From Lysinibacillus fusiformis (lineage in GTDB: Bacteria > Bacillota > Bacilli > Bacillales_A > Planococcaceae), in contig NZ_PDFK01000001.1 in NCBI RefSeq assembly GCF_002845985.1, positions 868,001 through 932,000 of the forward strand: 64,000 nt of DNA. Reading direction: 5' to 3'. Shown here in pieces: positions 9,230 to 18,363 of the stretch. Under the pieces are notes generated by a model. The model had not been told where the DNA came from. It saw only the letters and a list, made by a program, of their open reading frames with translations, and did not search any database. Position 1 is the first letter of the stretch, and each line of letters opens with the position of its first letter. A program made the position numbers and the translations under genes.

Positions 9230-10108
9230 TTAACCTTTTAATGAACCAATCATGACACCTTTTACAAAATATCTTTGTAAGAATGGATAAAGCATTAACA
9301 TTGGTAGGTTAGCAACGATTAAAACTGCGTACTTTAACCCTTCAACGCTAAGTTTTTGAGCTAAAAAGCTTTCTGACGTCGCTTTAATCATATCGTCAGC
9401 TTGTCCTTGAATTAATATTTGCCTCAGAATAAGTTGTAGTGGAAACTTATCTTGGTCTTGCAAGTAAATCAATGCTTGGAAATAAGAGTTCCAATGTCCT
9501 ACAGCGTAAAATAAAACCATGACTGCCATAACTGGTAATGATAGTGGTAGAACAATACTCCACAAAATACGGAAGTTCCCTGCGCCATCAATCATGGCAG
9601 ATTCCTCTAGCTCATATGGAATGGACTGGAAAAATGTCCGCATAATAATGATGTTCCATACAGCTACCGCGTTCGGAATAATCATGACCCAAAAAGTATT
9701 AATCATGCCCAAATCACGAATTAATAAATATGTAGGAATTAGTCCTCCACTGAAAAACATGGTGAAAACCATAAATGCCATAATAAAGCCTTTTCCTTTT
9801 AAATGTCTACGAGAAAGAGGGTAGGCTGCACAAATTGTCATAACTATATTTAACAATGTTCCAAAGAATGTGTACTTCAATGTGTTGATAAATCCATTCA
9901 TAATATCTGGATTTTGGAATACCTTTTGGTAGGCCTCCACCGTAAATTCCTTTGGCCATAGCCATATATCCCCCGAGATTACGTACTCCGGATTACTAAG
10001 GGAAGCACTTAAAACAAAAATAAGTGGATACAAAACAACAACTGCTACAATTGTTAAAAAAATATAATTAAAGAGTGTAAACGCACGATCGCCCTTTGAT
10101 TCTTTCAT
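9230..10108 (-). CDS. Carbohydrate ABC permease, MalG/LplC type
   Basis: A 292-residue inner-membrane permease with six predicted spans (first around residues 14-40). The EAA loop ESAMIDGAGNFRILWSIVLPLSLP sits near residue 185, and the C-terminus FLQRYFVKGVMIGSLKG is typical of the MalG family. The loop docks onto the ATPase. The ATG at 10108 follows AAAGGAGAG at good spacing, so I prefer it to the longer frame starting 33 bases upstream. It pairs with the LplB-type permease encoded immediately before it in the operon. Confidence 0.9.
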   Translation of the reverse strand: MKESKGDRAFTLFNYIFLTIVAVVVLYPLIFVLSASLSNPEYVISGDIWLWPKEFTVEAYQKVFQNPDIMNGFINTLKYTFFGTLLNIVMTICAAYPLSRRHLKGKGFIMAFMVFTMFFSGGLIPTYLLIRDLGMINTFWVMIIPNAVAVWNIIIMRTFFQSIPYELEESAMIDGAGNFRILWSIVLPLSLPVMAVMVLFYAVGHWNSYFQALIYLQDQDKFPLQLILRQILIQGQADDMIKATSESFLAQKLSVEGLKYAVLIVANLPMLMLYPFLQRYFVKGVMIGSLKG

Positions 10109-10121
10109 TTCAATCTCTCCT

Positions 10122-11114
10122 TTACCATAAACTTGTATCACTCACTTTTTTAGCTATTTTATTAACCATAATAAGGAGGATAAAATTAATGATAGAGTTG
10201 AATAAGCCAACAGCTGCTGAAAAGCTATATTGCGCTTCTAAAATCCCGCTACGATAAACGAAAGTTGATATAACATCCGATGCCGACATATTTAAATCAT
10301 TTTGCATTAAAAATACCTTCTCAAATCCAATTGCCATGACAGATCCTACATTTAAGATAAATAAAATGACAATAGTCGGCATAATCGCAGGAATATTAAT
10401 ATGAATAATTCTTTGGAATTTTGATGCCCCATCTATCATTGCCGCCTCATGCTGTGCTGGATCTACGGCTGCTAAAGCGGCAATATATATGATGGAGCTC
10501 CATCCCATCGTTTGCCAAACATCAGATAGTACGTATATTGATTTAAACCATGCTGGTTCTGAAATAAAATCAATTGGTGTACCCCCAAATAACAAAATTA
10601 TTTGATTAATCATCCCATCAGACTTTAAGAATAGTAACAGCATACCCACAACGACTACTGTTGATAGAAAATGTGGGGCATAAATAACTGTCTGTACAAA
10701 TTTTTTAAAACGAAGACTTTTCACTTCATTTAATAGCAATGCAATAATGATTGGTATTGGGAAAGATATAAGTAAAGTGAATACACCAATCCCTATCGTA
10801 TTTTTTATTAAGCGCCAAAAATAATAACTATCAAAAAAACGTTCGAAATGCTTAAACCCTACCCACGGACTTCCCATAATTCCCTTTGTAGCAATGAAAT
10901 CCTTAAAGGCAATTTGCACCCCATATAGTGGATAGTAATGAAAAACCAAAAAGTAAAGTATGACAGGAGCTAGTAATAAATAAAGCTCCCAATTTTTTTT
11001 GATAGATTTTTTCCACTCTACCAAGTGATTTTTCTTTACTTTTGATTGCTTTTTGAAAAAACGTTGTGTTTTAGATGTTTTGTCCTCAACAGTTGTTTTA
11101 TCTAAAAGCGTCAT
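10122..11114 (-). CDS. Carbohydrate ABC permease, MalF/LplB type
   Basis: A 330-residue permease with a charged cytosolic N-terminus of about 45 residues and six predicted membrane spans. The opening YPLYGVQIAFKDF is a family hallmark. The EAA loop HEAAMIDGASKFQRIIHINIP sits near residue 225. It forms the channel with the LplC-type partner. The start follows GGGGGTG. The spacing to neighbours (13 and 18 bases) supports one transcript with the oxidoreductase upstream. Confidence 0.9.
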   Translation of the reverse strand: MTLLDKTTVEDKTSKTQRFFKKQSKVKKNHLVEWKKSIKKNWELYLLLAPVILYFLVFHYYPLYGVQIAFKDFIATKGIMGSPWVGFKHFERFFDSYYFWRLIKNTIGIGVFTLLISFPIPIIIALLLNEVKSLRFKKFVQTVIYAPHFLSTVVVVGMLLLFLKSDGMINQIILLFGGTPIDFISEPAWFKSIYVLSDVWQTMGWSSIIYIAALAAVDPAQHEAAMIDGASKFQRIIHINIPAIMPTIVILFILNVGSVMAIGFEKVFLMQNDLNMSASDVISTFVYRSGILEAQYSFSAAVGLFNSIINFILLIMVNKIAKKVSDTSLW

Positions 11115-11132
11115 AATTACACCCCCAATTTA

Positions 11133-12284
11133 TCAATGTTGCAGAATGGTAGATTCCTGTATGATCTCCATAACCTTGCCTCCGTTACGAATAGACTCTG
11201 TTGCTGCGCAGCCCACCGCAACACTCATTCGTCCTGCAAATGGCGTTGTTAAAGGTTCTTTATTGTAGAGAATGAGTTCTACAAAATCTTGGGCAATTTT
11301 TGGATCAGCCCCACCATGGCTTCCTTCCTCAGGCTTCATTTCGTAAACAACATCACTAAGTTCTTCCCAAGAATTTGATTTTCGTGTTTTTAAATAAATT
11401 TTATTATTGATATCATCATTTTCGATACGCCCTTTCGTACCTATGAATGTATAATTTCGTGAATAGTCTGGTGTGAAGTGACATTGTAAGTAAGAAGCTT
11501 TTATGCCACCTTCCAATTCCATAATGACCATATTATTATCCTCTACATCAATTTCTTCACGGAATGCACATTCCGTAAATGTATGTTCAACATATTCTGG
11601 ACAAGTTTTTTTCTGGTCACATGTTGGACACGTTAACGTATTTGGCTGATTTCCACCATAATAATCTAAGCTACCAAATGCAGAGACTTTCGTTGCATAT
11701 TTCCCAGAAATCCAATGAATGACATCTAAATCATGTGAGCCTTTTTGAAGTAGCAGAGATGTTGTATTTTTTGAATTACCATGCCAATCGTGGTAGTAGA
11801 AGTAACCGCCGAATCCAACAAAATGACGTACCCATATAGCCTTTAATTCTCCAATAGCTCCTGAGTCAATTAAGCCTTTCATCGTTTGATACATACTCAT
11901 ATAACGCATATTAAAGCCAACCATTAGATGCTTTCCTGACTTTTTCCATGCATCTAATATTCGATCGCACCCTTCCACAGTAATGGCTAATGGTTTTTCA
12001 GCATATACATGCTTGCCTGCACTTAAGCAAGTAATAATATGTTCTTCATGCAGATAATCTGGTGATAAAACCGCAATTGCGTCGATATCATCCCTTGTTA
12101 ATAATTCCTTATAATCCTTTGTTAAAAATAATGGTGTATCGAATTTTTCCTGAAATTTTTCTAAACGTTCTTGAGAGATATCAGCTAATGCTACTATTTC
12201 TGATGCTCCAGTAGGTTTATGCCAGTATTGTGCTAAGCCCCCTCTTAAACCGGCTCCAATTACACCAATTCGTATTTTTTTCAT
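11133..12284 (-). CDS. Gfo/Idh/MocA-family NAD(P)-dependent sugar oxidoreductase
   Basis: A 383-residue protein with an N-terminal Rossmann fold (GVIGAGLRGGLA at residues 7-18), the family motif AEKPLA near residue 95, and a C-terminal alpha/beta domain. It carries a cysteine group, CPTCDQKKTC near residue 220 plus a further Cys about 13 residues on, as in a subgroup of these proteins, possibly binding metal. It is the first gene of the amino-sugar/LplBCA transcript and presumably oxidises or isomerises the imported sugar. Family 109 glycosidases share this fold, but I see no specific evidence for glycosidase activity. Confidence 0.85.
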   Translation of the reverse strand: MKKIRIGVIGAGLRGGLAQYWHKPTGASEIVALADISQERLEKFQEKFDTPLFLTKDYKELLTRDDIDAIAVLSPDYLHEEHIITCLSAGKHVYAEKPLAITVEGCDRILDAWKKSGKHLMVGFNMRYMSMYQTMKGLIDSGAIGELKAIWVRHFVGFGGYFYYHDWHGNSKNTTSLLLQKGSHDLDVIHWISGKYATKVSAFGSLDYYGGNQPNTLTCPTCDQKKTCPEYVEHTFTECAFREEIDVEDNNMVIMELEGGIKASYLQCHFTPDYSRNYTFIGTKGRIENDDINNKIYLKTRKSNSWEELSDVVYEMKPEEGSHGGADPKIAQDFVELILYNKEPLTTPFAGRMSVAVGCAATESIRNGGKVMEIIQESTILQH

Positions 12285-12317
12285 TGTAATTCCCCCTCTT
12301 ATCCTTGCTCCCCTGTA

Positions 12318-12336
12318 TTTCGTAAACGTTTACAAA
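12318..12336. promoter_or_regulatory. cre-like catabolite-response element
   Basis: On the minus strand this reads TTTGTAAACGTTTACGAAA, a near-perfect palindrome that matches the CcpA cre consensus (WTGNAANCGNWWNCW). It lies about 35 bases before the oxidoreductase start and downstream of a TTGACG -35-like hexamer at 12370-12375. That position would block transcription of the whole operon when a preferred sugar is present. A local LacI-family repressor could also use such a site, but none is encoded here. Confidence 0.75.
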
Positions 12337-12344
12337 TCAAATTA

Positions 12345-12850
12345 AACTATTCATAACAACACCACTACACGTCAACACGTTGTAGGTACAAGTTAAAGCA
12401 AAAAAATGTAATGAATATTCCAAAAATTTAACTGGAATAAATATATAATTCTAACACTTAATATGTCAATACCCTAGGTTTTGTTCGCTAGTATAAATTA
12501 AATAAAACGTATATGAGTTGACCTATCCGAAAATTCAGAAAATATATCACTTCTTCAATAGCTCAATCTACTACTCTATTTTCTTAAAATATTTTTCTAA
12601 AAATAAACAAATTTCGAAATGAATCATCTATATGTAAACGATGCTCTCTATATTTTGGTTTTTAATAATCCAATTTTGACTAATATTAAATAGTACCTGA
12701 AAATTAAAACTATATGAGCTCAGTAGACCACCTAGTTCATATATTTTATTAGTGCTTGAAGTATTAATTTTGCAGTATCTTTTATATAAAAATAATGAGA
12801 GACAGCTTGTTGAGTTACTATCACAGACTGTTTTTTATGCTCAAAACATA
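12345..12850. other. AT-rich intergenic region, no gene seen
   Basis: Apart from the promoter of the sugar operon at its left end, this stretch holds no open frame with a ribosome binding site and no clear repeat. The sequence is strongly A+T-rich. Confidence 0.4.
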
Positions 12851-12882
12851 AAAAAACGACTCACCTATGATAGATGAGTCGT
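12851..12882 (-). terminator. Rho-independent terminator (minus strand)
   Basis: On the minus strand a CGACTCA/TGAGTCG stem with an 11-base loop is followed by seven T. No intact minus-strand gene ends here. It probably terminated the iron-uptake operon whose ATPase remnant lies to the right. Confidence 0.75.
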
Positions 12883-13014
12883 CTGAGATTTTCACGTTCC
12901 CAAAAAATGAGGGGGGTTTCAGGAGCGTAATCATGAACTAGCAAACTTCTGGAGAAAAGTAGCTAAAGTTCATCCTTGCTACACTGTATTGTAGTCAAGG
13001 AATATTCTTTATAT

Positions 13015-13033
13015 GATAATGATAATCATTTTC
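13015..13033. promoter_or_regulatory. Fur box
   Basis: GATAATGATAATCATTTTC agrees with the classical 19-bp Fur box (GATAATGATAATCATTATC) at 18 of 19 positions. It lies near an iron-siderophore ABC ATPase remnant. In its present position it faces no intact gene on either strand within several hundred bases. Confidence 0.8.
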
Positions 13034-13324
13034 ATTTAACTTGTCAACAATAATCTTATAATTTGTGCAACTTCTTTTTTCATGCTAACAAATACTATAT
13101 TTATTAGCAAAGTTCAATCAGTAACGATCTACCCTCATTTACTTTTATAAACTATCGTTGCTCCAATGAATATAAATAAGGTTACTAGGCTCATCATTGT
13201 TTCTATTGCTCGATATTATTGGAAGACCATCAACAATTGTTGCTGAAACTGTATCCCTTTATTGTAGGATAGTGTGTGCAGACTAACACAAATTATTTTA
13301 AAAGCTAGAACGGAAAACAGACAG

Positions 13325-13590
13325 TTGCTACTGCAAACGATTTGAACAGAACGAGCAACATCAAGGTTGTTCAATGGCTCGTCCAATAGTACATATTCAG
13401 TTTCTTGACACAAAACCATCGCTACATATGTCCTTTGTCTTTGACCACCAGAAAGTTCATCTAAATATCTATTCTCTAAATCAGTTAAGTCTAAGAAATC
13501 GATATATTTAGAAATAATCATCTCATCTTCTTTAGTTAATCTTCCCTTTGAGTAAGGAAAGCGACCAAATCCAATTAGTTGTTTTGGGAT
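13325..13590 (-). pseudogene. Decayed ferric-siderophore ABC transporter ATPase (FecE/YclP-like)
   Basis: The minus strand encodes a recognisable fragment: GFGRFPYSKGRLTKEDEM, then YLDELSGGQRQRTYVAMVL (ABC signature) and YVLLDEPLNNLDVARSVQ (Walker B and D-loop). These are the middle of a YclP/CeuD/FhuC-type ATPase. The Walker A half is missing; upstream the similarity fades after about 13590. Downstream the frame leaves the family after NLDVARSVQ, near 13330. A complete gene would be about 250 codons, so this is a dead remnant. A short hydrophobic stretch near 13150-13190 (MSLVTLFIFIGATIVYK) could be another piece of the lost operon. Confidence 0.82.
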
Positions 13591-13666
13591 ACATCTACTA
13601 ACGAAAACCCCAACATCTTATTATGCTAAAATTAGGTTTGGTGATTTTAAGAGAATTAGGTTAAAA

Positions 13667-13698
13667 AAGCTACTGCCTGTAGAATACAGACAGTAGCT
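13667..13698. terminator. Terminator hairpin, left duplicate flanking repeat copy A
   Basis: A 32-base hairpin (stem AGCTACTG.C / CAGTAGCT) preceded by an A-run, so it terminates minus-strand transcription. An identical 32-base sequence lies at the other end of the repeat element, at 14226-14257. Confidence 0.85.
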
Positions 13699-13703
13699 CA
13701 TAG

Positions 13704-14221
13704 TGTTGAAAAACAAAACCATCCATAGAATTTATGTGAAAGGTGAAAAAGGATTTCCGTTGCAGGCTACTTGCTTTCCTGTGGGCGAGCGGCGAGCCGC
13801 TTCCTCCGTGCAGGGGCTCGCCTATCTCGCTATTCCCACGGGAGTCAAGTAGCCTTCCACTCCAATCCATAAAATAAAAATGTTCACTTTTTAGCAAAAA
13901 AGTGAAGGTATTCACTACTCTTTTATGGTGGGGTGTTGTCACACATCACTTCTCCACATTGAAAGTAAGAGGCTATCCTCTCTTATAATATAAATAATGG
14001 GCTATTTTGTTCAGGAAAAGACACTTTTGCAGAATGGTTGATTGGAGTGGAGCCAGCGTCACTCCTAGGGGATTTAGCGTCACAGATGAGACCCTGGAGC
14101 GAAACGCAGTGAGTGAAGCGGCTCATCGGACGCCCCCTGGAAAGGACGCTGGCGGAGCGGAAATCAACCCCTCGCCTTAAAAAATTGCTTATTATGCCGT
14201 TGACATTACCTTTTTTCAACA
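13704..14221. repeat. Palindromic repeat element, copy A
   Basis: About 518 bp bounded by TGTTGAAAAA and TTTTTTCAACA (terminal inverted repeats). Inside are two long imperfect palindromes. Arm 1 (about 13748-13866) runs from GGATTTCCGTTGCAGGC to CCACTCCAATCC. Arm 2 (about 14035-14170) runs from GGTTGATTGGAGTGGAGC to GGAGCGGAAATCAACC and shares arm 1's outer sequence in inverse orientation. Copies B, C and D occur at 21.7, 36.6 and 50.4 kb. Open frames across it vary between copies and are not credible genes. There is no transposase, so any movement would need help in trans. Confidence 0.9.
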
Positions 14222-14225
14222 ACAT

Positions 14226-14257
14226 AAGCTACTGCCTGTAGAATACAGACAGTAGCT
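14226..14257. terminator. Terminator hairpin, right duplicate flanking repeat copy A
   Basis: Exact 32-base copy of 13667-13698, followed by a T-run on the plus strand. Its A-run flank is missing, just as the left copy lacks the T-run. The two together equal one bidirectional terminator split by the element. Confidence 0.85.
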
Positions 14258-14304
14258 TTTTTGAAATTGCCCTTTAAAAGGCGTATAGTAAAGGGATTTT
14301 TAGT

Positions 14305-14925
14305 TTATTGAACTACTTCAGGGTGGAAACCATCATTTTGGAAGTAGTCATCATGTGACCAAATATTTAATTTTGCATCCTGTGTTTTTTGTTGAATAGC
14401 TCTAAATGCATCTTCAAATGTGTTGTTTGGCTTATGAATATAACGTACAACTGCAAGACCTTCCTTTAATAAAGATTCCTGCAATAATACATCATCTACA
14501 AAAACATAGGCTAGAAGGCGATCATAATTGTCTGTTTCTGGCCCAACATCATAGACTGCTTCAATTTTTTTAGCCTTTTCCAATAAATTAATCGTGTAAT
14601 CTTTTGCTTGTTCAGCATATGGCTGGGCATCGCCTTTGTTGTAATTCATTTCAGGTGTATCCACCATTAACAGACGAATTTTTCGTTTCTCACCATTAAT
14701 TGTCGCCTGAATCGTATCTCCATCATATGCTTTAATATAGTCTAGCTCAAAGCGTTTATTTCCTGTTTTTTCTTCCACTTGTTCAATTGAAATAGTTCCT
14801 TGCTGATCTGTCACTGTTTTAGTATCTTGATCTTCGGCAGGTGATCTGCCAAATATCATGTACAATGCTACAGCCAGAATAATCGTACCACTTGTTATTA
14901 ATGTTTTTATATCTTGCATTTTCAT
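14305..14925 (-). CDS. Membrane-anchored or secreted thermonuclease (SNase family, YncB/YokF-like)
   Basis: A 206-residue protein. A single hydrophobic segment (about residues 7-26) acts as signal anchor. The SNase/OB-fold domain covers about residues 55-195. Catalytic positions are present: DGDTI, the Arg-Asp-Glu set in KIRLLMVDTPE, and the second Arg in DNYDRLLAYVF. It would hydrolyse DNA or RNA outside the membrane with calcium. The ATG at 14925 follows GAGGGG. It stands alone between a repeat element and the opp-type ATPase; its terminator is the hairpin that borders repeat copy A. Confidence 0.9.
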   Translation of the reverse strand: MKMQDIKTLITSGTIILAVALYMIFGRSPAEDQDTKTVTDQQGTISIEQVEEKTGNKRFELDYIKAYDGDTIQATINGEKRKIRLLMVDTPEMNYNKGDAQPYAEQAKDYTINLLEKAKKIEAVYDVGPETDNYDRLLAYVFVDDVLLQESLLKEGLAVVRYIHKPNNTFEDAFRAIQQKTQDAKLNIWSHDDYFQNDGFHPEVVQ

Positions 14926-15058
14926 GTAGTAGGCCCCTCACAACTAATCATCTTTGCTTATACCTACGCTTGGTATAAGTTGTGCAACTCATCATTAGGA
15001 AAACAAAAAGTTGCACGATGTTTCTATTGTAAAATATCAAGCTACTACATTCAAGCTA

Positions 15059-16798
15059 TCACATTGTCACAGCTACCCAATGGTTAGGAGAAACCTCTAC
15101 TAGCTGACTATTTTCTACTTCATAGCGTACTTTTTTATCTTCGATATATTCGGCATCATTATATTTCTTCTTCTCTATTGCAGGATCTGGAATAGGTATT
15201 GAGCGTAATAATGCACGGGTATAAGGATGCTGTGGATTAGTATATAGTTCTTCACTTTCTGCCAATTCAACAATTTTCCCACCATACATGACCGCAACAC
15301 GATCACTAATATGTTTCACCATTGACAGATCATGGGCAATAAATAAATATGTTAAACCAAGTTTTTGCTGTAATTCCTTTAATAAATCTACAATCTGCTT
15401 TTGAATAGAAACATCCAGTGCTGATAAAGGTTCATCACAAACAATAAAGTTTGGCTCGACTGCTAATGCTCTAGCAATCCCAATTCGCTGACGTTGCCCC
15501 CCTGAAAATTCATGAGGATAACGCATAGCATGTTCTTTCCTTAAACCAACAAGCTCAAGCAATTCCTCTACTCGTAGTCGTCTCTCTTCATGTGTCTTCA
15601 CTAGACCATGAATATCAAGAGCTTCCCCGATAATATCTAAGATTTTTTTTCGAGGATTTAACGATGAATAAGGATCTTGGAAAATAATTTGCATATGACG
15701 ACGCATTGCCTTTAACTGCTTTTTCGTTAGTCTTGTTACGGGTATGCCTTGATATAAAACCTCTCCATTTGTAGGCTGATGAAGCTGAAGAATCGTTCGA
15801 CCTGTAGTAGATTTTCCTGAGCCTGATTCACCAACCAAGCCCAATGTTTCACCAGGATATATATGGAAGGATAAATCATTGACTGCTTTTAGCGTTTGAC
15901 CACGACCTAGTGAAAATTCCTTCGACAGATGTGTCACCTCAATCAATGGCTTATGACGATTGATACCTGACTGAATATTGGCTATCTCTTTTGGCTGCTT
16001 TTTTTCATGCAGCTTTGGTAGCGCATTCAATAATTTTTGGGTATATGGATGCTGAGCATTCGCAAAAATCTCTTCCGTTGTGCCCTGTTCAACAATTTCT
16101 CCTTCTTTCATGACGATGATACGATCACACATACCTGCAACCACGCCTAAGTCATGTGTAATTAAAACAATAGACGTCCCCATTTTTTTCTGCATATCAC
16201 GCATCAATTTCAGTATTTGCGCTTGAATCGTTACATCAAGTGCTGTAGTTGGCTCATCCGCAATAAGCAGGGACGGGTTACAAGCAAGTGCCATGGCAAT
16301 CATCACACGTTGGCGCATACCACCTGAGAATTCGTGAGGGTATTGTCGATATCTTTCTTCAGCATCCTGAATACCAACCAGTTTTAATAATTCAATTGTT
16401 TGTTGGTAGGCCTCTGTTTTTGACATGGCCTGATGCTTGATTAAACTTTCAGCCACTTGATCTCCTATTCGAATGGTAGGGTTTGTTGATGTCATCGGAT
16501 CCTGAAAGATCATACTAATATCTTGTCCACGAATCCCTTCCATTTGTTTTTCACTTAATTCCGTGAGTTCTTGGCCTTTAAACACAATAGTGCCAGATTT
16601 CAGAAATGAAGGCGGCGATGGTAATAAACGCATAATGGAACGAGCCGTTACACTTTTTCCACTTCCAGACTCTCCTACAATTCCGAGTGTTTCACCTTTA
16701 TTTAGATGGAAGCTAACGTCCTTAACAGCTTCGAATTCTGTCTCCCCTGTGATAAAGGACACGCGAAGATTATTGATTTCTAAAAGCTTTTCATTCAT
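15059..16798 (-). CDS. Peptide/nickel ABC transporter ATPase, fused OppD-OppF
   Basis: A 579-residue fusion of two complete ABC domains. The first has Walker [13 protein letters not shown] near residue 40, signature FSGGMRQRV and Walker [13 protein letters not shown]. The second has Walker [13 protein letters not shown] near residue 325, signature [10 protein letters not shown] and [12 protein letters not shown]. In most Opp/Dpp systems these are two genes. It is transcribed away from the permease and binding-protein genes, with a 121-base shared promoter region. The ATG at 16798 follows AAAGGATG with good spacing, so I prefer it to the ATG three codons upstream. Confidence 0.9.
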   Translation of the reverse strand: MNEKLLEINNLRVSFITGETEFEAVKDVSFHLNKGETLGIVGESGSGKSVTARSIMRLLPSPPSFLKSGTIVFKGQELTELSEKQMEGIRGQDISMIFQDPMTSTNPTIRIGDQVAESLIKHQAMSKTEAYQQTIELLKLVGIQDAEERYRQYPHEFSGGMRQRVMIAMALACNPSLLIADEPTTALDVTIQAQILKLMRDMQKKMGTSIVLITHDLGVVAGMCDRIIVMKEGEIVEQGTTEEIFANAQHPYTQKLLNALPKLHEKKQPKEIANIQSGINRHKPLIEVTHLSKEFSLGRGQTLKAVNDLSFHIYPGETLGLVGESGSGKSTTGRTILQLHQPTNGEVLYQGIPVTRLTKKQLKAMRRHMQIIFQDPYSSLNPRKKILDIIGEALDIHGLVKTHEERRLRVEELLELVGLRKEHAMRYPHEFSGGQRQRIGIARALAVEPNFIVCDEPLSALDVSIQKQIVDLLKELQQKLGLTYLFIAHDLSMVKHISDRVAVMYGGKIVELAESEELYTNPQHPYTRALLRSIPIPDPAIEKKKYNDAEYIEDKKVRYEVENSQLVEVSPNHWVAVTM

Positions 16799-16919
16799 TC
16801 GACCCATCCTTTTTAAAATTTGTGATTGACTTACTTACAAGTATAATCCATACTTTACAATACTGATAGGAATTATACAATATGATGCTGAATATTTTAT
16901 TTACGTTTGGAGGAAATGC

Positions 16920-18350
16920 ATGGTTACTTCAAAAAATCATTTAAAACCTAAGGAATTTATTTTCTTTTCTACGGTTTATCAAAAACTAATGCATCAAAAG
17001 CCTTACCATTTGATTCTTTTTTTCTTAAGTATTTTAGTTCATCCCTTTACATACTTTATCTATCGGAAAAGAAATCATTCAAACAATTATGATCAGGCTT
17101 TTGCATTACGTAGTCAGTACTACCTAGAGAAGGCTTTGGTTGCTCACTGGCAAAAGGACTTTGAACAACAAGAAATAGCAAAAGCTACCTTTTTTAAAGA
17201 GACTGTATTACAGTCACAAATTCAAACAACAGCCAAGCAATTAGCTCAAAATAAACTACAACAGCAAGTGGATCAAGATTTACAAAAAGAGGGCATACAA
17301 CAACTAACGTATAACCAATTTTTTAATCAGCTACTAACAAACAAACGCTTTATCGCTCTTACCTTTCTACCAGCTTTTTTATTTTATGTAGTACTTATCT
17401 TATTTGCGAATCCGTTCCTACAATTTATTATTGAACGTCTTTTACAAAGCTTCATTGTCATTGTTGGTGTAGCTACATTGGTGTTTACTATTTTGTATTT
17501 ATCACCATTTGACCCAGCAAGAAACCTACTCGGAGTTGAAGCAACACCCGAGCAGATTGCGAATTTTAATCGTATTCACGGTTTAGATCAGCCTTATTTA
17601 TCGCAGCTTTGGAACGCACTATCTGGCCTATTTACATTTGATTTAGGAACATCCTTTGCAGGTAAAGAAGATATTACCCACAGCATTGCGACAAAATTTC
17701 CTGTCACACTTGAAATAGCCGTATTGTCATTGTTAATGGCTATCGCCATTGCTATTCCAGTCGGTATTATTTCAGCTGTTCGTCCAAATTCATATTTGGA
17801 TTATACATTTATGTTCATTGCTTTAATCGGTTTATCCATCCCAAGCTTTTGGCAAGGTTTAATTTTTATTTTAACGTTTGCTTTAAAGCTTCAATGGTTT
17901 CCAGCGACCTATAATCCTCACAATTGGTTATCGCTCATCATGCCCATTATCGTCTTGGGAACATCCATTACAGCATCCATCGCTAGGATGACAAGGTCGA
18001 GTATGCTTGAGGTGATTCATGAGGATTACATTATTACAGCAAAAGCAAAAGGCTTAAATGAATTTAAAGTCATTTCAAAACATGCCATTCGTAATGCCAT
18101 GATTCCAATTATTACGGTGATTGGACTTCTTTTTGGGGGTATGTTGGGAGGCGCATCTGTAACAGAAAAGGTATTCAACATTAGTGGGATTGGTAGCTAT
18201 ATCGTCGATAAACAATTTATCCCTGATATTCCGGCCATTCTTGGAGGCGTTGTTTATATTGCCATTACTATTTCAATTGTCAATTTATTGATTGATATCA
18301 TGTATGCCTTTTTTGATCCACGCATTCGCTCGAAAATGAAGAAGTCTTAA
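16920..18350 (+). CDS. OppB/DppB-type permease with a long N-terminal extension
   Basis: A 476-residue protein; ordinary OppB/DppB is about 310-340. The permease proper begins near residue 163 (LQFIIERLLQSFIVIVGVATLVF). It contains the typical IHGLDQP and the EAA-type loop VIHEDYIITAKAKGLNEF near residue 362. The first 160 residues are extra: hydrophobic spans near 27-47 and 143-165 with a Gln-rich helical region between. A GGAGG lies just before the ATG. Peptide specificity is inferred from family only. The same kind of extension on the next gene suggests the two extensions work together. Confidence 0.88.
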   Translation: MVTSKNHLKPKEFIFFSTVYQKLMHQKPYHLILFFLSILVHPFTYFIYRKRNHSNNYDQAFALRSQYYLEKALVAHWQKDFEQQEIAKATFFKETVLQSQIQTTAKQLAQNKLQQQVDQDLQKEGIQQLTYNQFFNQLLTNKRFIALTFLPAFLFYVVLILFANPFLQFIIERLLQSFIVIVGVATLVFTILYLSPFDPARNLLGVEATPEQIANFNRIHGLDQPYLSQLWNALSGLFTFDLGTSFAGKEDITHSIATKFPVTLEIAVLSLLMAIAIAIPVGIISAVRPNSYLDYTFMFIALIGLSIPSFWQGLIFILTFALKLQWFPATYNPHNWLSLIMPIIVLGTSITASIARMTRSSMLEVIHEDYIITAKAKGLNEFKVISKHAIRNAMIPIITVIGLLFGGMLGGASVTEKVFNISGIGSYIVDKQFIPDIPAILGGVVYIAITISIVNLLIDIMYAFFDPRIRSKMKKS

Positions 18351-18363
18351 AGGAGGATCACCT

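Noticed and set aside
11133-12284. GH109 alpha-N-acetylgalactosaminidase identity for the Gfo/Idh/MocA protein
   Set aside because: It would fit the pathway, but only general family motifs and a cysteine cluster can be seen, and these do not establish glycosidase activity.
13670-13942. Open frames across repeat copies (also 13983-14225 and 50319-50645), with LLDSRG-type peptides
   Set aside because: They are translations of the palindromic arms, differ in frame and length between copies, and lack ribosome binding sites. Similar spurious proteins are common in Bacillales annotations.
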